Below the pieces are notes generated by a model. It ran no database searches and was not told where the DNA came from. It was given only the letters and a program-made list of their open reading frames with translations. A stretch of DNA of 64,000 nt, taken from Strix aluco. Lineage: Eukaryota > Chordata > Aves > Strigiformes > Strigidae. This document shows, piece after piece, positions 10,701 to 23,490 of this stretch. Made by a program: the position numbers and the translations under genes. Numbering within the stretch: the stretch's first letter is position 1; each line of letters starts with the position of its first letter. The stretch is from NCBI RefSeq assembly GCF_031877795.1, contig NC_133971.1:66958463-67022462 (forward strand). The letters run 5' to 3'.

Positions 10701-13700
10701 ACTGCAGTAGGACTATTATTCCTGGCTCTCATGATTTACTAGCGAAGAATTTCAGTCTGTCTTGGCATTCACTAAGGTAGTTTTCACTAATTTCATTAAA
10801 ATATGCATATGCCAACTGGCTAAGTTATTGTTGTTTCTTTGTTGCTTTTTACTTTTTAGCCTTCTCATGTTCTTGTCTGTAATTCCCTGTCATTTTCCCA
10901 TGTAGCCCTATACTTCAGTATACGCTGGGTATGGGATTTTGGACCAAACACATAAATCACAGTTTTCCCTCTACACATTAGATGTTCATCAGGGATGGCA
11001 GAGACACAGATGGGTGCACATAAAAAGGGGCGTGGCAAGTAGCCTTCTCTTGAAGCATGTGTTGTGATAAGTTACTATCTGGGGCATGGGTATGACAGTG
11101 TTTTCAGAAAATGTGTGGATGCCTGAAACCTCTCTGATTCCAGTCAGTTTGTGTATGACCCTGGATATGACAGAGGGGCAGCACAGTAGCACTGGTAGAT
11201 GCTCTTATTGACAATTAAACATTCAGTATCCACACCAACAGCACAAGCTACATCAGCTATGATTTATGCCTGGCCCCTGACACCTGCTCTGAGGACCACA
11301 TATGCTGTTTGTGATAAAACAAGCCTTAAGTGAAAGATGCAGTGGTCCTCCATATGGGGACCAGTGTTTTTCCCCAGTTCCAGCTACCTTTCTTAAGCAG
11401 TCCCAGGCATATACTGGTGTTTGGTGGGCAGTGGGGCTGCCTACTGCCTACTTGTACTGGCTGAAAGGAGAAGGTATCAGGTATTGCCCATGCCAGTCTA
11501 GTGTGGAAGAGCTGCTGGCAGCCTTTGGAATGGAAACTGGGATGTATGAAACCATTAAGCAAAGCCTTTTCTGCCCAGCTGAATAAATAGGAGAAGCAGC
11601 AACAGCTCCACCACCGGCCCTGGCTTTGCCTAGGCAGAACAGCTACACTTGGGGCTGGGTCCAGTTTTAAAGATATGGACTGTGCACCCTGGGCTCTCAG
11701 GAGTTATAGGAGACAGATTTGGTTGAGCTGTGGAGAAACAACACTGAATGCCTGAAATTGCTCTAGACATTCATGTAGGCAATAATTGAGTTTTGGGAAT
11801 GTCTCTAGTGAAAGCTGAGGCACACACGTGGAGGGGCTGCAGGAGTAGGAACTTTGTCCTTCAACTTGCACCCACCCACTCCCTATCCTTACGAGTCTTT
11901 CTGTAGTTGTGTACCCAAAGCCGTGCACAAGATCTTTGACTGAGATGGTTCTCCAAAGTCCCAGACACGTTTATTGAACAGTGACTCCTCTCCTTATGAC
12001 TCCGTGTTTGATAACTAATTTTAGGTCAGAGTATCTCATTTCCCAGTATGCAGTTCTGCCTCTGTAGTTTGTCTAATATCGATAAGAGAGGCCACTAGCA
12101 AGGTCCTTTGACTTGTGCCTCCAAAATTTCTTGAGAAAAAGATAAGGATGCTAAAGTGGGCTTTCATGAGTTATCTTGCACAGTGACTTCATCCTCTTAT
12201 TTAGGGCTGAGAAATGAATAAAATCACCAGCAGATACACACTGATCTAGTCTCTCATTTAGTTTTCTTCAGTAATCTGCTGAATAGACAAGTGTTAAAAA
12301 AGAAGCAACAGAGATCTACCTGCTACTACAAGACATGCCAGAAACCAAAAAACAGATGTTATCATTTAGGGTGGCCTTCTCGTACTAGCCACTTAAAGCA
12401 AAATAGTTTAGATATGTGTTACCCTATGCAAGAGTTTAAGATTTTGATACTAATATTCAGTCCATCCTATACTCCGCAAACAACCTGTGTGAAATGGATA
12501 TCTAGTGGTTAAACTGGGCATTTCTTCAAATCCTTACTGCCCCACGAAGTCCTACATGCAACACTTTTGGGGAAATCCTCCATTCAGGATCCTGGCTGAA
12601 TATTTCAAAATCTAAGAATCACATAAGATTTTTAGAAATATAATTCCCCTTGGCTCCAGTTTTTGTGGATACAATGGGAGGAAAATGTGAATATCACTTA
12701 TCAGTTATTCAACTTAACTCTGTTTCTATTCAGTGTTTAGGTTACACACATTTGGATATGTGGCCCACTCAAGGCTGGTTAAGGAAGTCTGGAGACATTG
12801 GTACCAACAGTTATATGACAAGACTGAATTTGTAACAGAGATCTTCCACTGCACAGTGCTGTGTAATGAGCAGTCATCATTCAGAATACCAAAGCAACTG
12901 TAAAACATCTCCCCTGAAAAAGATAATTACACATGTGCAAATAGTGTTAGCAGACTGGCTGAGTCATTTTAAATCTCTTCAGTTCTTGGATTTGTGCTAG
13001 TGAAGGGAAGCTTTCTGGTTTTTTAATTAAAGCTTTCTGTCTCTGACACCTTGAGAGAAAAGCTAGAAGTGAATGAACCATAAAGACCGGTATTAAAATT
13101 AAAAAAAAAAAAAAAAATCTGTTAATTTTTTAAAAATTATCTTTAAACCAAACTGTCACTCGAAAAGCATATTTGTGCCAGGTGTGCAATGAACCAATCT
13201 TAACATGCGCAGGAGAGATATTATAATTTATTCAGGCCTGCATGCTAGGTGGATTTTTCCACAAACCAAGCACACCAACAGTAGGTTTTCATGTTCCTAC
13301 AAAAATCAGAAGTTTGTACTTTTCCTTAACATGACTATTAGATACTGATTGGTTAGTGATTAACATACAATTATAATACAGCTTACATAATGCTTCTAAT
13401 ACTATGCATGCTCAAAAGAAGGGTCTTAACCTGGGCAGGGGTCTTTTTGACCTGTGGGCGTGCTTTTTAGTATTATAATGAAGGCAGTTCACTTTAAAGA
13501 CACCCAGAAGTTGGTTTCATTGCCAGGTTAACTGATCAATTAATCACTTTGTCAAGTTGTCAAATAACTCATTCTCAACACAATTCTATACATTGTCTTT
13601 ATAGTCCAGGACTTTCTAGTTATTTTCTAGAGCATGGAGAACAAAGTCTATTCTTCATAAATTTCAATGTCTCACCTGACCAACCTTATGATTATCCCCA

Positions 13701-14543
13701 GGTGTGCAGTAGCTATAGCTACCAGCATAATTATTAACCATGAAATTTAGCAAATATGAAGAATACTATATCAAAACTTCATTACTTTTTTGTGGGCTTG
13801 ACTCACAATTTATTTTTTGTTTTTATCACTTGAGGTAGAAGGAGCTTGCAGTAATGTTGCCTGTCTAAAACTTGTTCTTGACCTTGCCCAGTTAATTTGT
13901 CATACCCTTGGATAGAGACAGTCTCTTACAATATAACCACAGTTTCCCTGGTATTGTGATGCACTGCTGTTAACTGATGCCTTCAGGTGCGATCATAGTG
14001 TAAATGATAATAACGTAGAACTTTAAACCAAGAGAGTCAATTAAATTTTTTTGCTTGGTTTTTTTTTCAGTAACAAGGTTGTATTGTAGCGGTGGCTGCC
14101 AAGTTCAGGATAAATCTCAGCCTTCATTTGGTAAACTCAGTTGTTCAGTTTCTATGTAAAAAGAAGCATTCATTACATGAAATTAATTTTTCCTTTGAAA
14201 AAATCTTTACAAAATCTAAAAAAACCTAAATATACCCTCACACTGTGTCTACTTATTCTCACTATAACCCCATACCAAAAGTTATTCACTTTTCAAGTAG
14301 AGTTGAGGGTTTGGTTTTGTTTCTTGCACTAGGCCTTGAAAATCAAGGCAAGTTATATCTTCTTTCTTTTCCAGATATTATGAACAATAAGAAGAAAACG
14401 GGCTTTTTAGTTGCTCTTCTGCAACCCTGTTGTCAACAGAAAACCACCGAAACCTCAAGGCAACCTCTGTAACCTCACAAGTTAAATCTAGTTGGGATCA
14501 TCGAATACCACCAGCATCAGTGACTGTTCCTTGGATTTTTTTT
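7777..14543. other. Intergenic DNA, AT-rich, no gene recognised
   Basis: Nearly 7 kb without a credible ORF. It holds simple-sequence items: (CA)n followed by A16 at 8538-8564, A14 at 10156-10169, A17 at 13101-13117 and T10 at 14059-14068. Segments near 10,440-10,700 and 13,160-13,520 contain dense homeodomain-like TAAT/ATTA and TGATTGGTTAG-type motifs and little repeat character. They are candidates for conserved non-coding elements, but that needs alignment. Confidence 0.55.
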
Positions 14544-14544
14544 G

Positions 14545-14928
14545 AGAATCACAGAGTGGCGGAGGTTGCAAGGGACCTCTGGAGGTCATCTGGTCCAACC
14601 TCCTGCTTGAGCGGATTACATGTCTAAATAGCTTTTGAATATTTCCCAAGGAGTGGAGATTCCAGCAGCTCTCTGGGCAACCTGTGCCAGTGCCCTGTCA
14701 CTCCCACAGCAAAAACTGTTTCCTGACGTTCAGCAAGAACCTCCTGTGTTTCATTCTGTGCCCGCCGCTGCCTCTGGTCCTGTCACTGGGCACCATTGCA
14801 AGGAGCCTGGCTCTGTCTCCTTTGCATCCTGTCCTCAGGTACTCATAGACATGGATGAGATTACCCCCCTGAGCCTTCTCTTTTCCGGGCAGAAGAGTCA
14901 CAGCTTGCCCAGCCTTTCCTCATACATT
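14545..14928 (-). mobile_element. CR1 LINE 3' fragment, minus strand
   Basis: The + strand starts AGAATCACAGAGTGGCGGAGG and continues with the typical reverse-complement CR1 tail ('gacctctggaggtcatctggtccaacc' region at 14,574-14,602; 'agcctttcctcat' at 14,920). About 380 bp remain. The segment corresponds to the 3' UTR end and the last part of the ORF, with no intact frame. The CR1 subfamily appears different from the copies at 7 and 33 kb, judging by the tail wording. Confidence 0.9.
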
Positions 14929-15060
14929 TTAGCAAAATGGATGTGCTTGTCTGGTAAAAATAGCTGAATATGTCAAGCTTTCTCCAGCAGTGGGAAATGC
15001 TGAACATCAGTGCCAAACAGCTATGTGCTGTTGAGCTGCATGCCACCATCTCCGACTTTA

Positions 15061-15101
15061 AACGAGAGAAATAGCTTCAGCTCAACGAGATAAATAGCTT
15101 C
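15061..15101. repeat. Short direct repeat, 18-nt unit, 23-nt period
   Basis: AACGAGAGAAATAGCTTC at 15061-15078 recurs as AACGAGATAAATAGCTTC at 15084-15101 with one mismatch. The pair lies just upstream of the CCAAT/TATA motifs and the CpG island at 15.2 kb, so duplicated factor-binding sites are possible. Simple slippage duplication is equally possible. Confidence 0.7.
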
Positions 15102-15141
15102 TCTATTCTATAGGATTTACAAGTGAGCAAAGTTTTGCCGG

Positions 15142-15158
15142 CCAATAGTATAAAAATA
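15142..15158 (+). promoter_or_regulatory. CCAAT plus TATA motif pair upstream of the 15.2-kb CpG island
   Basis: The + strand reads GGCCAATAGTATAAAAATA: CCAAT at 15142-15146 and TATAAAAATA at 15149-15158, followed within 60 bp by the abrupt start of a CpG island. A start near 15,185 on the + strand would follow. The CCAAT box is far closer to the TATA than usual (normally about 50 bp apart), so the CCAAT may be fortuitous. No downstream gene is recognised. Confidence 0.35.
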
Positions 15159-15214
15159 CACGGGGGAAAAAAATACTGAAAGATTTGGTAAAACGGAGCA
15201 TATGTCAGTCCGTG

Positions 15215-15575
15215 TCAACAGCGGCAGCTGCCAGCGCCGGCGCGGCCGGGCCCGCGGCAGCGCTCCCGCTCCCCACGGGCTCCGGCGGCGGGGCGGGCTC
15301 CCCCTCTGCCCCCCCGCCGGCCCCAGCGCCGCGGCGGAGCCGCCCGTCCCGCTGGCGGCGGGAGGGGCCATTGCCCGGGGCGGCGGTGCGGACCCGGGAG
15401 CTGCGGAGGCGGGAGCTGCGGCGCCGCTCGCAAGGGGTCACCCGCGGACTGCGCTCCTGCGCATCCCCCGGCGCAGCTGCTCCAGCGACCGTCGGAAGCC
15501 GTGGGAATCCTTCCCCCGCCGTCGGGTTTTCTCTGACAGCGGCGGCGGGGCCGGCCACGCATGCCTCGCGGTGGA
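15215..15575. promoter_or_regulatory. Orphan CpG island
   Basis: About 360 bp are extremely GC- and CpG-rich (CGGCGG, GCCGCGGC and similar throughout), sharply bounded by AT-rich DNA on both sides, 14.5 kb upstream of GADD45G. Frames of 117-146 codons are open on both strands at once, as expected from GC content, and none resembles a known protein. Possible roles are an enhancer-associated island, a lncRNA promoter or a GADD45G-linked antisense promoter. There is no strong splice donor to choose a strand. Confidence 0.65.
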
Positions 15576-15659
15576 ACAGGCCTGAACGTGTGGTTACCGG
15601 TCACCGCCACGCTGAGCACGCCTAAAAAGCATCCATCGTCATCGCCTTCTGAAATTAAA

Positions 15660-18600
15660 TATGAATGATGTACCTTTCTCTTTTATTAATTCGGCATCTG
15701 CATGCAAAGCGGTCAAAACAGAATAGATTTTGCAAAACAGCCTAGTCCAATGCTTCGCAGAACCAAGGAGGAAATAGATTCCCCTTTTCGCCTATAACGC
15801 CCCTGACTTTCAGAGAGCAAAGCCTGTGCTGAGGGTACCTCTGGCAACCACCTATAGGAAGTACTGCTTTTGAAAGTTGAAAGGAGCCAGGACTTTGGAA
15901 GCATGAAAGTGGCCATGACTTGGAACGAAAGAACAACTGCTGTGGCAGCAAGTCAGGCATCAGACAGCATCAGCCTGGTTTATACAGTACCCTACCGTCA
16001 TGACCTAGAATTGAGTGTAGTTGGTATTCCAGTACCTGAAGCCCAGCATGTATTGTAATGAAGTGCGTTAAGGTTATCAGTACTTTTTAGGATACTGCTT
16101 CTTCAGTCCTTTCTGTTCATGGGTTAGGTTATACATGAAAGTAACTTGAAAGTACTGTTGCAACAGGACTGTTGGTAAATGCATCAGCCTAAGTGTGGAT
16201 TAAATTCTTGCAGACTCAGAACCTAAATGTTTGTTCCATCACAAAGGTTTCAATTGTGTTTAGCGCTGTCCTGACAATTTTCTGACACATCCATAACAGA
16301 CAGAAAAAGGTTAATAGCATCCCATCTGCAGTCAGACAGTCTCAGATCCCTGCAATTAGATGTTATCATTGCAGTTGTGCTTGTAAAATGTCTGAAGGAT
16401 CCTATGATTTCATTCATTTGAAAACCCACAAGTCTGGTTAAAATTGTACTAGAGTAAAAGCTGAATAAACACTTGCAATGTTACACAACAGTTAGATGAT
16501 GATGATTATAGTAATAGTAATAATTAATAAAGCTGAAGATTTTACACATTGCTCTTTTACCCAGCATCAAAACCCAGGAAAAAAACACCTGCAACAGTTG
16601 AAAGCAGAAAAAATAAGTTCACACTGTAGAACTTGTGCACCCTCCCCCCTGCAACATACACACTCCCTTGGGTCTCCCTCTCTTCCTTTCACCTCTGCTC
16701 ACACCAGTTCCCCCCGGCACACACAGTGGCACCGGCCTCTTCCAGGGGTCACTGTGCTCTTACTATAGTCACTCTGCTCCCTAGAGAAACATTGCAATAC
16801 CCTTCTCCCTGATTTCCTTGGTAAACTCATTGCCTGAACATCCCTACTCCTGCCTGCACAGCTGGCTGACACTGTAAATGCTCCACTTGCAAGACACAGA
16901 CCTTACATCAGCATTCAGGAAATTGAGAATGAAGTTTGTAGCTTGATCAAAAAAAAAAAAAAAAAAAAAGAAAACCTGAAAACTGAAGGGGAAAAAAAGC
17001 ATTTGATGTGAATAATGTGAAGACGTGTGTTCTGCTTTCTCATTCAGGGCTCTCAGGCAGCAAAACAGAACCAAAATTAATTAGGCTCTCTTTTTGCAGA
17101 CTTGAGGCCACCCTTTGACAGCATAGCCCTGTCTGTGTGACAGAACATGGCCTGTCTGCTGTCGTTTATTCAACATACAGTATATCCCAGAGTCCACACA
17201 CAGCCTTGCTAGCTGCATGGAAGTCCTATGGAAGATCTCTGGCACATGGCATATGACCAGAAAACAATGCCATTAATGCACTAATATACCTCGAAATTTC
17301 ACACAATTATTTCGTGAAGAAACCTGCAGAAGGTCATAAGCAACCACCATTAATTCTTCAGATCAAGTTTGCTGCCACACCAAAAGCTGTAATTTTGCAC
17401 TGCATTTCTAGTGCAAAAGCAATAAAACTTCGCAATAATTTGGGGGATTTTTGACGGTGCTTGTGACCTGGAAAAGCCCCTTGCATTGCCAAGCTGCAAG
17501 AGGGAGTCGCTTTGCTTCCATTCCTCCTGCCATCCTAGGCAGTGCTGGCCATCAGGGAGATGCTGAGGGAGAAGACCAGGGCTGGCTGTGCACTACTCTT
17601 GAGTCCCTGTGTCACACAGGCCCCGCAAGCCTGTGCTGCAGAGTCCCCTGCTGACAAACAAAGGGCAGAGCCAATTCCTCAGTTGCCTGTCGCCCATCTA
17701 ACTTAACGTCTGCAGCTGGGCAAAACAAAATGGACGCTGCACACACACAGACTGGCTTTGCCAGTTGGGAGGATTTGGGGCTATTAGAAGGGAACGTATG
17801 AGATGTTGAGTTTATTTTAGGCAACCTGAGGATGGAAGTCTGGTCCCTTGTGTCACTTAACAAGGAGCAGTGCTCATAGTCTCTCAGATGTAACCGCCTT
17901 TACAGAACATTTTGACTCATCTTCTTGTAATGAATTCAGATAATTTTATTAAACTAGAATTGCAGACAGCCCAAGGATATACTCAAAACCTGAAAATAAT
18001 TTGCAAGAGTCTGACTTAACCATTTTGTAGTTGCTTGGGCCAGCTCAAGACAAGGAAAACATGCACATGACAAAGAGAGAAAGATAGCTTCTGAGGAATA
18101 CATATATAGTCAAACTGCTTGGAACCTAAACTCAATGCTATCCTTTCAAAAGAGTTTTCATCTTTTTATAATATAGCAAAAAGCAAATAAAAAATAAGCC
18201 ACTAGCAGCCTCGGCTGTACTTTGTCTGAGGCATAGCGGGCAGGGTTTTTCAGCTTTGATTTTTAATTTGCTGTTGCTCTTGAATCTACAGCAGGAACAG
18301 CGTCATGGGAATAAACAAATTACTCTCCTAACCCAATTTAAAACCGTTTTGGCTGATTCACACAGTCTAGAGGGTAATATTTAACACATACTAGCAGCTA
18401 AGTAGTTCTAAAAATGCGTGAGATACATGCTTAGGTACAGAGCAGTGGGAGGCAGGACCCAATTGCACTAGTTTTCTGCTTAATGCATGAGACCAGGCAG
18501 GCTTGTATATACAAATGTAATGCCTTACATTTCCAAGGAACATATCTGATATCCTAAGCAGAGCATGGTGCAGGGAGCCTATGTGCAGTTAGACTTATTC

Positions 18601-20344
18601 ACAGTGTTCCCCTGTTCTTTTAGGAACTGCAGTGCTCTGCAATGTTCAGCCTCCCCAGTGGCCTATATTCTTTGTTTAAAGATCTGTCAGTTGGTTGCTT
18701 TGAAATACACATTTCAGTGATGGATAAACAGCCTAGCTCAGCATATTTAACTGGCCTGTTCCCACCACAGCTTAGCATTACACCAAGTGGTGAAGTCAGC
18801 CTCGCATTTGACTTGTGATGATTTCAGGTTTCCTTTCAGAGAAAGACCCTGTTGAAGGGCACCATGCGTACAGCAGATCCTTCTCAGGTTCACAGCTCCA
18901 CATGTGTGGTTGCTTTTGCACTCCCGAATTACCCCAGGGGGTAGGGGGCTGCAGTCATTTTTGTATAATGCCGATTACTATTGGTTTTTAATCAGCATGT
19001 AGTGGAGGCTAAGACCCTTCAGTCTGCCGACTGCATCTTCTATCAGCTGCTCCATTCCTTCCCGTGATGGATGTCAAGTTCAGGAGCATGTAGTGCCCCA
19101 CTCATCCCATTTACTCTTTTAAAAGACTGGCTTTTTTCCAACCCTTTTCAATTTCTTCACTGCTCCATTTTTTATTTTTCATTGTCTTGACACTAATGGT
19201 TCAGAGAGCTCTTTGACCAATTCCTGGAAGTTATCCAATCCTGCAGACTTTTAAATGTTTAAGTTTAATATCTTCCATTTAATATCCTCCCTAGTCACTC
19301 ACTAATGGAATAGCAGGTAATCATCACCGTATTCTTATACCTTTCACACATCCATCAAAGACTAAAACGTTATTCCACAGAGAAGCCATTTCAGACCCCT
19401 TGTCTCTGTTGGTGGCCCTCCCCATCACAGCCAGGTGCCCAAGGCAGCATGAAGACAGAGCTGAGGCCGTGCCAAACTGCACCCTTGAAGTCCCATAGGA
19501 GAGGAGCCCTTAAGCTCCAAATTGACTTATTTCACTTCTTCTTGTACTATTTCTTGCGTCCCCTTACTTGCCACAGGGTCTCCTTGTTGGGAGCTGCAAG
19601 GAAACTAGCCCTGTTTTTGCTGTTACCACCAGGGAGCAAGCCAATGCCCTCACAGACTCTTACTCTTGTCTGGGGTTTTCCCAATTACCTTGCCATCTCC
19701 CCCAGGAGCCCACTCATAGATGCAGGAAGCACTGTGCTAAGCACTGGATTAGGAGAGGAGTGTGGTCCCTGCCCCAAAGGAGATCAACGGACCCCAGGTG
19801 GGTCTGATCAAACGGCCTTGTTGACACGGTCCTCCGCAGCAAAGAGGAGCAGCCCTAAGGAACTCATCAAGTCTCACCTTGCTGCAGGTACCTCAGTCAG
19901 CCTGGTCAAAAGTCTGAGGATAGCAAGGGTCAACACCAGGAGACTGCCAGAAAGCAGCAAATCAAAATCGCATGGCACAGGGGGTAGTAGTCTCCATAAA
20001 TCTGCAGCCTAGAGTTGCATTTGACACTTCATCCTTTCTTGAGTATCTGCAGTCTCTACTTCCCCCAAAACACCAATCCCCCAAAACACCATTTTTAAAA
20101 AATAGTAACTTGGATCAGACACAGACTGAAACTAGGAATGACCTCAAATGCACCTTGGCTTCTGTTCTGAAATGTAGACGCACTTTGAAAAACAGTGTCA
20201 GAAACAAGGGGATTTCTACTTGAAGCTGATACCCCAAAGCTACAAAGATACTGATTCTTCAAAGCTGTAAAGAAATACCATTGCTCTCAGACAGTAAAAA
20301 ACAATTATTGCTAACTTTGGATAGTGGTTTTCCTCAGTGGATCT
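15660..20344. other. Intergenic DNA with simple repeats, no gene recognised
   Basis: It holds a GAT/TAA-rich microsatellite-like stretch at 16494-16530 and the longest A-run of the window (A21, 16949-16969). A moderately GC-rich patch near 17,480-17,700 has no recognisable frame. The 187-codon + frame at 19449-20012 overlaps a likely old repeat (about 19,690-19,790) and has no family signature, so it is not called as a gene. Confidence 0.5.
19690..19790 (+). repeat. Possible ancient amniote interspersed repeat fragment
   Basis: Phrases such as 'aggagcccactcata', 'cactgtgctaagcactg' and 'gtccctgccccaaaggag' resemble a degraded repeat common in reptile and bird genomes (tail wording near 'gtccctgccccaaagagctta'). 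I cannot assign a family by eye. RepeatMasker would decide. Confidence 0.35.
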
Positions 20345-20512
20345 AAATAGCCTTCACAGAGGAAATAAGTATTATCATTATTCCTATTTTACAGAGGGAC
20401 AAACTCGAGAACAGAGAAGCCGAGAGGCTTACGGTCACACATTTGGCCAGGTCTGGAGATGATAGATAGTCATCTGATTTCCAGTCAGATGTTCTGGCCA
20501 CTAACCTACGTA
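20345..20512 (-). mobile_element. MIR-type (CORE) SINE, minus strand
   Basis: The + strand reads as the reverse complement of a MIR element: ATTATCATTATTCCTATTTT and 'acagagggacaaactcgagaacagagaagc' (the MIR 'cattttacagatgaggaaactgag' box), then 'ggtcacacatttggccag' (the 'ggtcacacagctagt' core) and 'tggccactaacc' (the MIR 'ctctaaccactag' end). It is ancient, with about 25-30% apparent divergence in those boxes. MIR-like copies are found in birds at low number. L2-tail relatedness is an alternative for the first part. Confidence 0.75.
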
Positions 20513-23440
20513 CAGAAGTAACGCTTCTTTACAGAAACTTGTTTCCTGGTCACCAGTTCACGACCACACAAATGGGTAACCCACAAACAGAGGAAGTCAC
20601 TATTTTTTTTTTAAGAGCAGTCCATTTTTGTCTTTGTGCAAAGATCTATGAGATCTGTGTTCTTACACTCAGACAACCTAATGGAGAGGATTTAAACAAC
20701 CATCAAAGATCCCCACAGAGACCTATGGATTTTCCAATAGTGCCTGACAATTTATTTAATTCAGCTTACTTGTGAAAGATAGATAAGGTTTTACTGTTAG
20801 GTACACTTACTTCAGGCCTGCTCACACACATTTTCAAAGCTGTTTGTAGCAGAAAAATCCTAAGACTGGGTCCGATAAGAGAATGGCAGTATATTGCTAA
20901 CACACCATACGAGGAGCTGACAGTGGTAAAATGCATCCGCTTCCACAGAGCAGCTTGCACATTGTCCTCACAGTACAAGAGCTGGTTAGGAAATGGTGCT
21001 TGCTGCTGACACTCCTGACAGCAGGGTGCCCATCAGCGTCACAATTCTTGCTCTCACAAAGCAGATGGAGTACCCCAGCTCTATGTGCTACATATCTCTG
21101 CAGCCCCTGGGGATGGTAGTAGTGATCATAACCAACCATCCAGCTGTGAAACTGTCAGTGACTTGAGCAGAAATCAGTCTCACCATTCCTAAAACTTGGA
21201 TTAAGGAAACCTTACATTTCTACGCTGAGACCAGATTTTGCTAGAAAACACACAAAATGATGTAACAGGGGAAATAAAAGTTTCCTCCAAATGCCTAAGA
21301 CATGTAAGTAGGACACAGAAATAGAAATACTTAAGGCAAGGAACATGCAGTTTTGAGGGCAAATTTTCCCTTTCACACTTCGATGCAAATTGAAAACGAT
21401 GTTCTTGATATTAGTTCATGCTTCAGTGATGTAACTAGGAGCAAACTTAGTGGACTATTAAGAATTATACATCAAACTTTATAAACACACTTTTTGGTTG
21501 AAACTATCTGAGCAGGCCACATTTTTTCCCCTGTGGCACAGAGGCACAACCCTGGACTCCAGCAGAGCTGTACCACAGGAAATACACCTAATCTGTGTGC
21601 TTTGCAATTACCTATTCCTATGCAAACTAGAAAACTGGCACCTACAGGAAAGCAAGAGTTTTCCCAAGTGCATTTCAATTCAGATTTGTTTACCAAACGG
21701 CTGTAACCATAGGAATCATTTCATGTTTTATTTAACAATTTACATAACAAATGAAATAGTTCTCTGCAAACCTAAATTTGCAAAGATGAGGCTGTGGGCT
21801 AGATTCAGCAAAGACATGCACAGAACTTAAGTGCTGCAATAATTTTAAAATACTCAGTCCTTGAAAAAGGATGGGTAAATTTATTTTACGTCCTGTGGCT
21901 GCTGATACTATGTGCTGGAAGATCTTGGTGCCTTAGACCAGCAATACAAAACACTCTCATCACAGAGCCACAAAAAGCAAGCACTGAGCACCAAAACCTG
22001 AAATGTCATCCCACTCCAGAAGCTGTGGATCTGGAGTCAGGGCTGCCAAAATCCACCATGCCGAATCCTCTTCTGAAAAACAGTTCAACCTAGTGCCTCT
22101 TGGTGCAGTATTGAGATTATTTACAGTACAGAAAGCAATGCAAGTGATAAGCCTAGGAATAAAACCTAGGAGACGAAAACCCGAGCTCTAAACCTTGCTC
22201 CAGAGGATGTTTCTGTGTATGATATATGAGATCTTAAGCCCAGGCCCAGGAGATGGAGCTGCGTGGTTCCCTTACCTGTAGGCTACTCTTGAATTCCCTC
22301 CCTGTCATTCTTGTTCTGGTTTAGATATTGATGTCAATGGACTTTTGGTACAGAAATTCACATTTTCATATCAGAGTCAATTCATTGCAAGAGCCAAAAC
22401 TGCGGCAAAGAAGCGGAGGGAAACCACTGCCTGTAGATAAACTACAGCCCTGTGGCTAACCCAGACACACTTGGGGGAGGAACTGCAGCCTGCTCTGGAC
22501 TCTGAAGCTGAAGGCTGTTCTTCAGGTGTATGCAATTACTCCTGTACAGACAGCAGGGATGCCTCAGAGAGCCAGGTAGCTCTGTCTGCTGGCACATCCC
22601 ATGAAATGCCTGGAATGTCAACTGAATACAGAACTGCAGTTGGAGAAGCTAATTTCACAGAAGCAGAGCATTCGGTAATTACAAATAAAACAGGATTAGC
22701 TACATATGTTTGCTTCAGAACATGAAAAGGACATGGTCTGGAGGCAAAGAAAGGAGAAATCAGATTTCACAAACAGGTCTTGGATTTTACAAAGCAGCGA
22801 GCAGCCCAATCATGGGACTCGCTGTATTTAATAGATAAAATGAAGGAGACTTGTATAGTGAGACTTCGTAGAGCAGTGCTCTCAAATAATTATGCAGTGC
22901 TCCTGGCAGCCAGAAAGATGTGTTTTAGCTTGTACTTTAGCCTCTGTCACATGGCATATTGGTGTACTTTTGTCTTGACAAGTTCTCTTGCTTTACTGTC
23001 TTGGAGCCAAACCAGTGTGTGGTACAAACAGGTTCAATTCCAGATCAGCCATTGCAATGGTGGATTTGGCATCCAGCACTTGAAGTTGTTCTTTCCTCAG
23101 ACCAGCTCTTGCACAGCCCTAAGCACTGGCTTCTCAGTGATTGTAATGCAAGCTGGAAGTCCTCAGCCTTTTTTAGGATTGGTCTTGAAATAATTCAGAT
23201 GATCTTGAAACCACCAACCCAACCTGACAAGTTGGCGTCCTCCTCCTGATTTCAGGCTTGGATATTAACTTTTTGCTGCTGATAAGATTATTGACCATGT
23301 TAGTAAGTCTTTCCACAATCCTGGGTATACAAACAAACCAGTTATGCTTTTGGAAGACATAATTAAAGGTTGTCACAGTTGTTATAAAACAAAAAATCTT
23401 TGCATTTTAAACATGAACGAAATAAGTATATAATAATATG

Positions 23441-23490
23441 TTTTATTATAGGAAAGGTTCTAGAAAAGGTTTTATTATAGGAAAGGGTTC
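23441..23490. repeat. Local direct duplication, about 20-nt unit
   Basis: TTTTATTATAGGAAAGGTTC at 23441-23460 recurs at 23470-23490 with one inserted G, separated by nine bases. It looks like a recent slippage or short tandem duplication. Confidence 0.8.

Noticed and set aside
15185..15625. Four overlapping frames of 117-146 codons
   Set aside because: Same GC artefact in the 15-kb CpG island; open on both strands at once.
19449..20012. 187-codon + frame
   Set aside because: No recognisable domain; overlaps a probable old repeat. A few frames this long are expected by chance in 64 kb read in six frames.
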